Source: UBA8752 sp964223495
GTDB taxonomy: Bacteria; Bacteroidota; Bacteroidia; Flavobacteriales_D; Sanyastnellaceae
Direction: 5' to 3'
NCBI GenBank assembly: GCA_964223495.1
Contig: CAXQGL010000006.1
Location: 1-59,318, forward strand
Length of the DNA stretch: 59,318 nucleotides
Shown here piece after piece: positions 25,071-33,823 of this stretch; position 1 is the stretch's first letter; the number at the start of each line of letters is the position of its first letter. Below the pieces are notes generated by a model, which was not told the origin of the DNA, searched no databases, and saw only the letters and a program-made list of their open reading frames with translations. The translations under genes were made by a program, and so were the position numbers.

Positions 25071-27998
25071 TCAGTTGCAGATGTTGCCGAAGGCGCCCAG
25101 GATGAGCAATCCATCCGCCACATCCACATCATCATCCCCATCCAGGTCTCCCGAGCAGGATGAGGTACAGCCGAATTGGGACAGGACTGTGAGGATGTCC
25201 TCGATGTCCACAAGTCCACTGCCGTTGATGTCCTCCGGGCATCCATTCTGGAAGACCAGGCTCAACTCGGTGGCCACCACGGTGGACCCGTCGGGCTCCC
25301 GGTATTGGATGTTGCAATCGAGCACGGCGGTGCCGTCGGTGGTCAACTGTGCGATCATGACGCGGCCCTGGGCATCGGGCGCAGACCCGGAGACTTCTCC
25401 GGGGAGCGCCAACCAGCTGCCCCCTGCGATCTCATCCGAGGTCAGGTCTCCACCGGCCTCGAAACTGGCCAGGTCCAGACCGACGGTCTGGATGTCCCCA
25501 TCCGAGGGGGCCACCCCGCCGATGGTCAACCAGCTGTCGTATTGGAGGGAGGGGAAGTCGGTGTAGAGCGCCTCATTGATGTCATTTGAAGTGGCGTTTC
25601 CGAGAGGATCCTGATACCAGCTTGTGGAAGAAGACAGGTCGATCGGGCTGTTCGCCGTACCGTAAATGGACAACAGGTTCGACCCGGCATTGCTGAAGTT
25701 GGCATACACCCTCCAGGTGTTCAATCCCGCTCCGGCTCCACCTTCGGCCACCAATTCGGCCGACAGTCCCGTGAAACTGCCTTGGACGTAGATGCAACTG
25801 CCATCATTGTCGGTGGCCGTCTCGTCATAATTGGAGGCATTCGGGTCGGTACAGCCGGCAATCTCGTCCGTATCACAGATGCCGTCCTGATCCGCATCAC
25901 CCGTGCATGTGCCCCCACAAATGCCCAAGGCATCCAATTGGTTGCCATTGCAATCGCAGTCTCCTGCCGGAATGTCGCTGCATCCACATTCGAAGACGGC
26001 ACCCGGTCCGTTGCATACGCCGCAGGCGTCGAGCTGTCCGACACAAGGGTCCACATCGTCGCAGATTCCATCACTGTCGGCATCGGCAGCACATGTGCCG
26101 CCGCAGACGCCGAGCGCATCGAGCTGGTTACCGTTGCAGTCGCAGTCTCCTGAGGGAATGTCCGTGCAGCCGCAGGCATAAATCTCCCCGGGCCCATTGC
26201 AGACGCCACAGGCATCGAGTTCGCCCAGACATTCGTCCACATTGTCACAGATGCCATCCCCATCGCTATCGGCGGGACAGTCACCACCGCAAACGCCGAT
26301 GGCGTCGAGCTGGTTGCCGTTGCAATCACAGTCTCCTGCCGGGATGTCGGAACACCCGCACTCCAGCACGGCTCCCGGTCCACCACACACGCCACATTCG
26401 TCGAGGGTGAGGCATTCCACGGCCTGCGGATCCGTGTAGTTGCAGGCAGTGAGATCCACACAGCCATCGATGTCGTCGCATAGCCCGTCCGCGTCGACAT
26501 CCGAACAGTTCGGGACACCGATGAGCCTCACGTCGTCGAAGGAGTGAACCTCTCCATTGGCGTTGTTCGATGTGACGATGCGCAATTGGATGGTCCCCGC
26601 ATCGGAGAGGGGGAATTGGGGTGAATTCACCGAGGTGAAATCGTCGCTGTAGGTGGCGAGGACCTGCGTGACCCCGTCGACAATGGCCTCGAAGCGGATG
26701 AAGTCACCCGGTTCGGCATTGCCGGACTCGTATACAATCACGGAAGCCTCCAAACCGGTGAAGTCACTCACATCGATGACGCGGGAGGTCCATGTGCAAT
26801 CGAAGTCGAGGTCTTTTCCGGCAAACACCGTGTCGCCGTTGAGGGTGGAGGTGTAGAAGTAGTCCGTGGCACCGCCGAAGGTGATGTCCCATTCGGGCTC
26901 CGCACTCGCATTGTTCACCGTACCGTTGTATCCGTATCCGAGGCTGGCGAATCCACCGAAGGTCTCCTCCCAGATGGTCGTCGGTCCGGATCCCTGACAT
27001 CCGAAGTTCGGCGCCGCGCAGTCGGTGTAGACATCGCCTAGTGTCAAGGCATCACCATCGTCACAAGGGGAACCCAACAGGATGCAGGATCCGTCGTCTG
27101 CCGTGGCTGAGGCGTCATAGTTGCAGGCAGCGGCGTTGGTGCAGCCCGCATTGGCCTCCGAGAAGTACCAGGCACGGAACACGAGGTTCGGATCATCCAC
27201 ATAGGGATTCCGGTTGCCCTGCGCCACCTCGATGCGGTCGTTGCGCTGGACTTCGAAAGCATTGACGGGATCGGCGAGATGCCAGTCGTACAGGGTCTGG
27301 GGATCACAGACGCCGGAGATGTCACCCGCTTCCGTCGGGTACATGGTGTAGAAATAGAACACCGCCCGTGCGATGTCGCCCTTTTGTGATTCACGGGGCT
27401 CCCAGACGCCATTCGACAATTCACTGAAGTCGTCCGGATTGGCCGGAATGTTCCCGGTGCTGAAATAGTTGCCCTGCGCGTCCACACCGTACCACTGGGC
27501 GGCAGCGTCATCCACCTCGCCGTAGGGGTTGTTGGAGCGGGCCGAATTCGGCGAACCGTGGGAGGGCCGCAGGCTCCAGATGTCCGAACGCATCGGGCTG
27601 ATGGAGCCATAGTAGCTCTGTGGCACCAGATGCTCGGCATTGATGGGGTCCGGGAAGGTCACAAACCCACTGGCCTGCTGAAACCCCGTGTAGACGCACT
27701 CAATCTGCCCCGCGACCTCATCGACCGAGCCATAGAGCTGTTCCCGGGCCGCATTGTAGCCCAGATCGGTATGCAGTCCGTCGAACCAATTCTGCTTGAG
27801 CCACGTCCGCAATGCCTCGAGGTTGAGGTCGGATGGGGGTGTGGGGGGCGCGAGTAGGAGGCCCGATTCGACCGCGGATTCGACGCTTCCGCCGTGGTGT
27901 GCGGAGACATGGTCGGCGGGCTTGCAGGGACCTGTCGCCCAGGCAGGCGAGAGGAACGGGAGTGCCGCTACAGCGGCGAGTAGGAACAGGTTGCGCAT
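25071..27998 (-). CDS. secreted endonuclease I with jelly-roll-like domain, TSP3-like repeats and dockerin-like tail
   Basis: 975 residues from ATG 27998 (MRNLFLLAAVAALPF), whose signal peptide ends AWA; the frame is open back to 28076, but without signal-like sequence. Order: endonuclease I domain (about 60-285, AEHLVPQSYY, SDIWSLRPSHGSPNSARSN), one ACNYD repeat, a CDDGDALTLGDVYTDC element, a beta-rich about 170-residue domain (WEETFGG to IGVPNC), three 62-residue CDCNGNQLDA/DGICDDVD units, another ACNYD-like repeat, an about 170-residue uncharacterised domain (FTGLSAELV to NIQYREPD), and the four-Cys dockerin-like tail ending FGNICN. Nuclease action on extracellular nucleic acid is inferred. 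It lies 34 bases upstream of the 28033 gene's stop, so the two may be read together. Confidence 0.87.
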   Translation of the reverse strand: MRNLFLLAAVAALPFLSPAWATGPCKPADHVSAHHGGSVESAVESGLLLAPPTPPSDLNLEALRTWLKQNWFDGLHTDLGYNAAREQLYGSVDEVAGQIECVYTGFQQASGFVTFPDPINAEHLVPQSYYGSISPMRSDIWSLRPSHGSPNSARSNNPYGEVDDAAAQWYGVDAQGNYFSTGNIPANPDDFSELSNGVWEPRESQKGDIARAVFYFYTMYPTEAGDISGVCDPQTLYDWHLADPVNAFEVQRNDRIEVAQGNRNPYVDDPNLVFRAWYFSEANAGCTNAAACNYDASATADDGSCILLGSPCDDGDALTLGDVYTDCAAPNFGCQGSGPTTIWEETFGGFASLGYGYNGTVNNASAEPEWDITFGGATDYFYTSTLNGDTVFAGKDLDFDCTWTSRVIDVSDFTGLEASVIVYESGNAEPGDFIRFEAIVDGVTQVLATYSDDFTSVNSPQFPLSDAGTIQLRIVTSNNANGEVHSFDDVRLIGVPNCSDVDADGLCDDIDGCVDLTACNYTDPQAVECLTLDECGVCGGPGAVLECGCSDIPAGDCDCNGNQLDAIGVCGGDCPADSDGDGICDNVDECLGELDACGVCNGPGEIYACGCTDIPSGDCDCNGNQLDALGVCGGTCAADADSDGICDDVDPCVGQLDACGVCNGPGAVFECGCSDIPAGDCDCNGNQLDALGICGGTCTGDADQDGICDTDEIAGCTDPNASNYDETATDNDGSCIYVQGSFTGLSAELVAEGGAGAGLNTWRVYANFSNAGSNLLSIYGTANSPIDLSSSTSWYQDPLGNATSNDINEALYTDFPSLQYDSWLTIGGVAPSDGDIQTVGLDLASFEAGGDLTSDEIAGGSWLALPGEVSGSAPDAQGRVMIAQLTTDGTAVLDCNIQYREPDGSTVVATELSLVFQNGCPEDINGSGLVDIEDILTVLSQFGCTSSCSGDLDGDDDVDVADGLLILGAFGNICN
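25870..26402 (-). repeat. three tandem 62-residue (about 186-bp) Cys/Asp-rich repeats in the endonuclease
   Basis: Three coding units, each CGVC-x-GPG...CGC-x-DIPxGDCDCNGNQLDA...GxC-x-ADxDxDGICD. The Asp-rich end resembles thrombospondin type 3 calcium loops. They are near-copies of the units in the neighbouring M43 peptidase gene. Confidence 0.8.
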
Positions 27999-28032
27999 GG
28001 TGTGATCGTGATATTGGCTCTTGGAATTCGGT

Positions 28033-31000
28033 TCAAAAGCAGGACGTACTGAATGCACCCAGTACCTCCAGGACATCGCTCACCCCGACAACGCCATCCT
28101 GGTCGATGTCGCCGGTGCAATTGGAGCCGATACAGCCAAAGCTGGAGAGCAGAATCAGGATGTCATCCACCGCCACGAGGCCATCTCCATTGATGTCTTC
28201 AGGACAGCTGTTGGGGAATACGAGGGTCAGTCCCGTGGCTTGTGGATTGGTGCCGTCCGAGGCCCGGTACTGGATGTTGCAGTTGAGGGTGACGATGCCA
28301 TCCGTACTGAACTGTCCGATGAGCACACGCCCCTGGGCGTCAGGGAACGCCTGTGGCTCCTGGTCCGGGAATACAAACCAGCTTCCACCTGTAACCGGGT
28401 CGGATTCGAGTGCACCACCCACCTCGAATGCACCGTAATCCAGACCGGCTGAATTGATGCCTGCACTGGAGTTGTCAGGGGCCCCGATGGTCACGAAGCT
28501 GTCCCATTCCAGATTGGGGTAGGTCTCGAAAAGCAGGGGGTTGGAACCCTCAGCCGTGGGCCCACCCAGCGCGTCCTGATAGAAGGATGTGGAGGATGAG
28601 ATGGAGATGGGGGAGGATGCCGTCCCGTAGACGGAGACGAGTTGGTCATTCGGGTTGGAGAACTGCGCGTAAACCCGGAAAGTGTGGATGCCCTCACCCA
28701 GGCTGTTCAGCTCGTATGCCTCAGCGATCAGACCGTCGAAGGAAGCGGGCAGATAGGTGCAGCTTCCGTCATTGTCCGTGGCGGTCGGATCATAGTTCTC
28801 AGCAAGGGGGTCATCACATCCAGCGATTTCATCCGTGTCACAGACCCCGTCACCATCGATGTCCGAGGTGCAATCACCGCCGCAGACGCCCGCGGCGTCC
28901 AACTGGTTGCCATTGCAATCACAGTCGCCTGCCGGGATATCGGAGCAGCCGCATTCGAAAATGTCTCCGGGTCCATTGCACACACCGCAATTGTCCACCG
29001 TGCCCACGCAGTCATCCACGTCGTCACAAATGCCATCGCTGTCGGCGTCTGCCGCACAGCTGCCACCACAGACTCCGAGGGCATCGAGCTGGTTTCCATT
29101 GCAATCACAGTCGCCCGCAGGGATGTCGGCACAGCCGCATTCAAAGATGGCTCCAGGTCCATTGCAGATTCCGCAGGCATCGATGGTGCCGATACAGTCG
29201 TCCACATCGTCGCAGATGCCATCACTGTCCACATCGGCAGTACAGTCCCCGCCGCATACTCCGGCGGCGTCCAACTGGTTTCCATTGCAATCACAGTCGC
29301 CTGCCGGGATATCGGAGCAGCCACATTCGAAGACGGCACCGGGCCCATTGCACACACCACAGGCATCCAACTGACCCACACACGGATCGACGTCATCGCA
29401 GATGCCGTCGTCATCGGCATCAGCGGCACAGGATCCTCCGCAGACGCCGAGTGCGTCCAGCTGGTTTCCGTTGCAGTCGCAGTCACCGGCTGGAATATTG
29501 TTGCAACCGCACTCATAGATGGCGCCTGGGCCGCCGCATACGCCGCATTCGTCGTTGGACTGACAGGAGCCGTTGTCATCCGTGGCGTCGGGATCGAAGT
29601 TGCAGGCGGCCGGGTCCGTACAACCGGCGACCTCCTCATTGTCACAAACGCCATCCTGGTCGACATCCGACGTGCAGGTGCCTCCGCAAATGCCGAGGGC
29701 GTCCAATTGGTTTCCGTTGCAGTCACAGTCCCCGGGGGGGATGTCCGTGCAGCCGCATTGATAGATGTCTCCGGGGCCGTTGCAGATTCCGCAGGCATCT
29801 ACCGTTCCGATGCAGCTGTCGATATCGTCACAGATGCCATCGCTGTCCACATCGGCAGAACATGTGCCACCACAGACGCCAAGGGCATCGAGTTGATTGC
29901 CGTTGCAGTCGCAATCACCGGCGGGGATGCCCGAACATCCGCAATCAAATACGGCACCCGGGCCGTTGCAGACCCCACATTCGTCGAGCTGTCCCACACA
30001 GGGGTCGACATCGTCACAAATGCCATCGCTGTCGGCGTCTGCAGTGCAGCTGCCGTTGCACACGCCGATGGCGTCGTACTGACCAACACAGTCATCGACA
30101 TCATCGCAGATGCCATCACTGTCTGCATCCGCGGTGCAGTCTCCACCGCAAACTCCAAGTGCATCGAGTTGGTTTCCATTACAATCGCAGTCTCCGGCGG
30201 GAATGTCCGAGCAACCGCATTCGAAGATGGCACCGGGGCCGTTGCAGACGCCGCACGCGTCGAGCTGTCCCACACAGGGGTCGACATCATCGCAGATGCC
30301 GTCCGCATCCGCATCCGCAACGCAGGATCCGCCGCAAACACCGATGGCGTCGAGCTGGTTGCCATTGCAGTCACAGTCTCCAGCGGGGATATCGGAACAT
30401 CCGCATTCATAGATGGCGCCGGGACCATCGCAGATGCCACAGGCATCGTCAAACAGACAGCCCGTAGCCGAGGGGTCGCTGAAATTGCAGGCTGTGAGGT
30501 CAGAGCAGGCGTCCACCTCGTTGCAGATGCCATCACCATCGCTGTCCAGACAGTTCGGTACACCATAGACGTAGACATTGTCGAAGCCCATCCGCTCGCC
30601 ATTGGCATTGGTCAGCGCCACCACCTGGATCTGGAGCTGTGAACCATTGGGGATGCCCGTCAAGGGCAAGGTGGCCGAAGTGAAGTCATCGGAATAGGTC
30701 GCCAGAACCGAGGTCGTGCCGTCGAGGATATACTCGATCCGGATGAAGTCCGAATTCTCCATCCGTCCGGATTCCTCGAATGTGGCGCTGACTTCCAGAT
30801 CGGTGAAGTCGCTGACATCAATGATGCGGGAAGTCCAGACGCATTCTGAGTCCATGTCGACCCCTTCGAAGATGGTATCACCGGAAAGGACCGTCATGAA
30901 ATAGTCCGTGGTGGCGCCGTAGGTGATGCTCCATTCGGTTTCTGCTGCGGCTGTATTCGTCGATCCGTTGAAGCCATATTCGAGGGTGGGCTCATCACCG

Positions 31001-33159
31001 AAAGTCTCTTTCCACAGCACCTGTGGCCCCACTCCTTGACACCCGAACCCGGGCAATGCGCAGTCGGTGTAGACGTCGCCAAGGGTCAGCGCATTGCCGT
31101 CGTCGCATGCATCGCCAACGAAGATGCAGGAACCATCCTCGTCGGTGGCTGCAGCATCATAGTTGCACGCTGCGGCGTCCTGGCATCCCGGAATTTCCGC
31201 ATTGTCGCAAACGCCATCCTGATCGACGTCAGCAGGGCAGTCGCCATTGCACACCCCGATGGCGTCATATTGGCCAACGCAATCGTCCACATCATCGCAG
31301 ATGCCATCCGAATCCGCATCGGCAGTGCAGTCACCGCCACATACGCCCAAGGCATCCTCCTCACCCACACAGGGGTCTACGTCGTCACAGATTCCGTCTG
31401 AATCCGCATCCGCTGTGCAGTCTCCGCCGCACACCCCAATGGCATCCAATTGGTTGCCGAAGCAGTCGCAGTCTCCGGCAGGAATGCCGGGACCTCCGCA
31501 CACACCGCACTCATCCAATTGGTTCCCATTGCAGTCGCAGTCGCCGGCAGGGATGTCGGTACATCCGCATGCGTAAATGGCACCAGGCCCTCCGCAGACG
31601 CCACACGCGTCGAGCGCAGCACAGGATCCGTCATCCACAGTGGCCGAAGCATTGTAATTGCATGCCGTGGGGTCGGTACAGCCAGGAATGTCAGAAGGTT
31701 CGACACAGAAGTTCGTCACGTCTGAACTGACGAACGATCCTCCCGAAGCCACCACCTCACCATTGACGGTGAGGGTGTAGCTGCCGTTGCCATATGCGCA
31801 GCACATGCCGTCACCATAACTGTCGCTCACCGTCAGGGTGTAACAGCCATAGCACAACTGTTCGGTTGACGTGTAGGTGGTGTTGTTCCCATATCCATTG
31901 CCAGACATCACCGTCGCGCCGGAAGCATCGGTAAGCGTCCAGGAAGTTTCGCTGCCGTATTGATCGGTGGTCAGCGTCATGGTGAAGGTCTGGGGTCCAC
32001 CCGCAATGCAACTGCCGTCATCCAGCGTGGCGGAAGCATTGTAGTTGCACGCGGTCGGGTCGGTGCAGCCATAGCAGCTGAAGTCACAGGATCCGTCGTC
32101 GTTCACTGCAGCGGGATCGAAATTGCAGGCTGCGTCATCCGTGCATCCGCAGTCCACTTCGCAAGGCGGTGCGCATCCACTGGAGTTGAGCAGACTTTCT
32201 CGGAATCCACCCGGCTGGAAAAGGGCAAGCATGCGGTCCGCCTGACCTTGGGTGTACATCTTCAGGCAGGCATCGTCGCCGTAATCCATGTAGTTGTCCA
32301 CCATATCGGTCGTCGTGCAGCTGACGTGTCCGATGTCGCAACCGTAGTTGGGTCCGTCGGAAACCGGGGTGTCGTCCACGAAGTCATCCACCGAACAACC
32401 ACCGTCGCCCCAGATGTGGCGCAGGTTCAGCCAGTGGCCCACTTCGTGCGTCGCAGTGCGGCCGAGATCGAAGGGCGCAGTCGCCGTGCCGATCGTGCCG
32501 GTATACCGGTAGTCGCACACTACACCATCCGTGGAAGCGCTGCCGCCCGGAAATTGCGCATAACCGAGGATACCGCCCCCGATGTTGCACACCCAGAAGT
32601 TCAGGTAGTCTCCGGCCGGCCATGCATCCGAGCCTCCGGAGCTGGAGAATTTGACGGCATCATTGGTGCCGAAACCGCTGGTCGAGGTGGGCACCCGCAG
32701 GATGCCCGTCGAGGGATTGCCTTGGGGATCGAAGCTGGCGAGGCAAAATTCGATTTCCGTATCGGCTGCCTGCGGCCAGGTGTTGTCCTGATCGGCATTC
32801 AATCTGCGGAAGTCCGCATTCAGCACGTCGAGCTGGGATTGAATCTGGGCATCCGAAATGTTTTCGGTAGAGCTCGCATAAACGACGTGGAACACCACGG
32901 GAATGGTCACCACGGCATTCTGGTTGTTTGCCCTTTGCTGGGCCACGATGGGGGCCCAGGTCGCGGTATGGTCTTCAATCTGCTGTTGGGCGTCCGCGTA
33001 TTTCTGCAGGCCCATCATCTGGACGTGCTTCTCATGGGCATGGCAGGTCCGCTGGGCTGGGACATCCTCTGCCACATCATTTGAGGAGAAATCGACGGAC
33101 TGTGCGAAGGAGCATTGAGCGGTCAAGAGAAGACCGGTCAAAATGACGATATGCTTCAT
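28033..33159 (-). CDS. giant secreted M43 (pappalysin-like) metallopeptidase with repeat arrays and dockerin-like tail
   Basis: 1708 residues, signal peptide ending CSFAQ. Catalytic domain about 80-325: zinc motif HEVGHWLNLRH (His238, Glu239, His242, His248) and Met-turn MDY at 291, as in M43 metzincins. Then ACNFD/ACNYN repeats, an about 100-residue beta domain with DSYGDGMCCAYGNG, a short repeat block, a CDDGNALTLGDVYTDC element, a jelly-roll-like domain (WKETFGDEPT to YGVPNC), eight tandem CDCNGNQLDA units, an about 170-residue domain (FDGLIAEAY to NIQYRASD) and a four-Cys dockerin-like tail. There is no T9SS type A/B domain. A secreted, calcium-stabilised peptidase is inferred. Its N-terminal half is closely similar to 37607-41560. 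Confidence 0.88.
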   Translation of the reverse strand: MKHIVILTGLLLTAQCSFAQSVDFSSNDVAEDVPAQRTCHAHEKHVQMMGLQKYADAQQQIEDHTATWAPIVAQQRANNQNAVVTIPVVFHVVYASSTENISDAQIQSQLDVLNADFRRLNADQDNTWPQAADTEIEFCLASFDPQGNPSTGILRVPTSTSGFGTNDAVKFSSSGGSDAWPAGDYLNFWVCNIGGGILGYAQFPGGSASTDGVVCDYRYTGTIGTATAPFDLGRTATHEVGHWLNLRHIWGDGGCSVDDFVDDTPVSDGPNYGCDIGHVSCTTTDMVDNYMDYGDDACLKMYTQGQADRMLALFQPGGFRESLLNSSGCAPPCEVDCGCTDDAACNFDPAAVNDDGSCDFSCYGCTDPTACNYNASATLDDGSCIAGGPQTFTMTLTTDQYGSETSWTLTDASGATVMSGNGYGNNTTYTSTEQLCYGCYTLTVSDSYGDGMCCAYGNGSYTLTVNGEVVASGGSFVSSDVTNFCVEPSDIPGCTDPTACNYNASATVDDGSCAALDACGVCGGPGAIYACGCTDIPAGDCDCNGNQLDECGVCGGPGIPAGDCDCFGNQLDAIGVCGGDCTADADSDGICDDVDPCVGEEDALGVCGGDCTADADSDGICDDVDDCVGQYDAIGVCNGDCPADVDQDGVCDNAEIPGCQDAAACNYDAAATDEDGSCIFVGDACDDGNALTLGDVYTDCALPGFGCQGVGPQVLWKETFGDEPTLEYGFNGSTNTAAAETEWSITYGATTDYFMTVLSGDTIFEGVDMDSECVWTSRIIDVSDFTDLEVSATFEESGRMENSDFIRIEYILDGTTSVLATYSDDFTSATLPLTGIPNGSQLQIQVVALTNANGERMGFDNVYVYGVPNCLDSDGDGICNEVDACSDLTACNFSDPSATGCLFDDACGICDGPGAIYECGCSDIPAGDCDCNGNQLDAIGVCGGSCVADADADGICDDVDPCVGQLDACGVCNGPGAIFECGCSDIPAGDCDCNGNQLDALGVCGGDCTADADSDGICDDVDDCVGQYDAIGVCNGSCTADADSDGICDDVDPCVGQLDECGVCNGPGAVFDCGCSGIPAGDCDCNGNQLDALGVCGGTCSADVDSDGICDDIDSCIGTVDACGICNGPGDIYQCGCTDIPPGDCDCNGNQLDALGICGGTCTSDVDQDGVCDNEEVAGCTDPAACNFDPDATDDNGSCQSNDECGVCGGPGAIYECGCNNIPAGDCDCNGNQLDALGVCGGSCAADADDDGICDDVDPCVGQLDACGVCNGPGAVFECGCSDIPAGDCDCNGNQLDAAGVCGGDCTADVDSDGICDDVDDCIGTIDACGICNGPGAIFECGCADIPAGDCDCNGNQLDALGVCGGSCAADADSDGICDDVDDCVGTVDNCGVCNGPGDIFECGCSDIPAGDCDCNGNQLDAAGVCGGDCTSDIDGDGVCDTDEIAGCDDPLAENYDPTATDNDGSCTYLPASFDGLIAEAYELNSLGEGIHTFRVYAQFSNPNDQLVSVYGTASSPISISSSTSFYQDALGGPTAEGSNPLLFETYPNLEWDSFVTIGAPDNSSAGINSAGLDYGAFEVGGALESDPVTGGSWFVFPDQEPQAFPDAQGRVLIGQFSTDGIVTLNCNIQYRASDGTNPQATGLTLVFPNSCPEDINGDGLVAVDDILILLSSFGCIGSNCTGDIDQDGVVGVSDVLEVLGAFSTSCF
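28821..30450 (-). repeat. eight tandem CDCNGNQLDA/TSP3-like units in the M43 peptidase
   Basis: Eight successive coding units of about 62 residues (186 bp), two with small insertions. DNA similarity between units is obvious (recurrent GTTGCAATCACAGTC and GATGTCG stretches). A further two partial units lie at about 31440-31610 in the same gene. High sequence identity suggests recent tandem duplication or ongoing gene conversion. Confidence 0.8.
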
Positions 33160-33182
33160 CAGGTGGTTAATAGGTATCCCTC

Positions 33183-33208
33183 CAAGTTAAGGCGTGCCAT
33201 TGTCTCAA
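33183..33208 (-). promoter_or_regulatory. putative promoter TTG-N16-TAACTTG for the M43 peptidase gene
   Basis: On the minus strand, TTG (33206-33208) and TAACTTG (33183-33189) have a 16-base spacer, the same layout as the promoter at 1619-1644. The ATG follows 23 bases downstream. Confidence 0.45.
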
Positions 33209-33448
33209 TGCCCGCACGCGTACTTGGTGTGCCAGTTCGATTTTGTAAATGACGCTTACATACCATCTGAAAAGGCCTTTTAAAGACGCGATTCAGCATA
33301 TAATTCCGGACTTACAGCACTTTATACAGCCAGGCATAAAAGCAAGGACCCGAATGGCATTTTTGTATAATAAAAATGTAATAATAGACAGAATACCATC
33401 AGCTACGAAACGGACAGGAACGGTCTGCCGCTTTTATAAAGTGTTATA

Positions 33449-33456
33449 TAGATTTG
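33449..33456 (+). promoter_or_regulatory. perfect -7 element TAGATTTG
   Basis: TAGATTTG matches TAnnTTTG exactly and is 19 bases before the ATG of the small ORF at 33476, giving the operon with the downstream giant protein a clear promoter candidate. Confidence 0.5.
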
Positions 33457-33475
33457 TTCAGTCCAGCCAAACCAA

Positions 33476-33823
33476 ATGCTGCATTGGTGCTCACTTTCCA
33501 TGGCCCTTCTGGCCTGTGCAATCATGGATGTACAACCCGATCAGGATCCGACCTGGTTGAGGGTGGAAGTCGCCATGGCGGAAGACGGATTCATGTGTCC
33601 GTTCCTGACACCGATGTTCATCGGCATCCTCGAAGACAAGGGAGCCGATTGGGTCATTTGCAGACCGCAGGCGAGTGAAATTGAATTTTGCATCCCCCTG
33701 ACCCTGGCCCAGAGCCAGGCAGGGTATGTCGATTGGCTGACGGACCTCGGATACGAGGAACAGCATGTGACCTTCCTGCAATTTGACACCCTGGCCACTC
33801 AGCCCCAAATCCCGGCGCCGTGA
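33476..33823 (+). CDS. small protein of unknown function, coupled to the downstream exoprotein
   Basis: 115 residues if the ATG at 33476 is used; internal ATGs at 33500 and 33524 are alternatives. The core VEVAMAEDGFMCPFLTPMF then ILEDKGADWVICRP, with VDWLTDLGYEEQ near the end, looks like a small alpha/beta domain of the heavy-metal-associated or thiol type: a Cys after Met and before Pro, then a helix and strands. I cannot assign a family. The stop overlaps the GTG of the next gene (GTGA, 33820-33823), so translation of the two is coupled. A role in the biogenesis of that large exoprotein is possible, but only inferred from position. Confidence 0.6.
   Translation: MLHWCSLSMALLACAIMDVQPDQDPTWLRVEVAMAEDGFMCPFLTPMFIGILEDKGADWVICRPQASEIEFCIPLTLAQSQAGYVDWLTDLGYEEQHVTFLQFDTLATQPQIPAP

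Larger units (their letters stand above)
33160..33475. other. AT-rich divergent intergenic region (316 bp) with promoters for both sides
   Basis: Lies between the divergent M43 peptidase and small-protein genes and is clearly AT-richer than the rest of the window. I see promoter-like boxes facing both ways (listed separately), runs of A/T and no convincing gene. A 103-residue frame from 33249 has no family-like features. Nothing else recognisable. Confidence 0.6.

Noticed and set aside
28821..30450. Regularly spaced repeats that could be mistaken for a CRISPR array
   Set aside because: The period is about 186 bp, repeats are in frame with translated similarity over the whole unit, and there are no short repeats separated by unique spacers.
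28587..30642. Long plus-strand frames (626 and 666 residues) opposite the M43 repeat array
   Set aside because: They mirror the minus-strand repeats, are low-complexity (Arg/His/Cys or Ala/Ile/Val-rich) and lack domains or a ribosome site. The minus-strand frame has recognisable domains.
33249..33560. 103-residue frame in the AT-rich divergent gap
   Set aside because: Overlaps the better-supported small gene at 33476, has no signal or domain, and covers promoter-like sequence.
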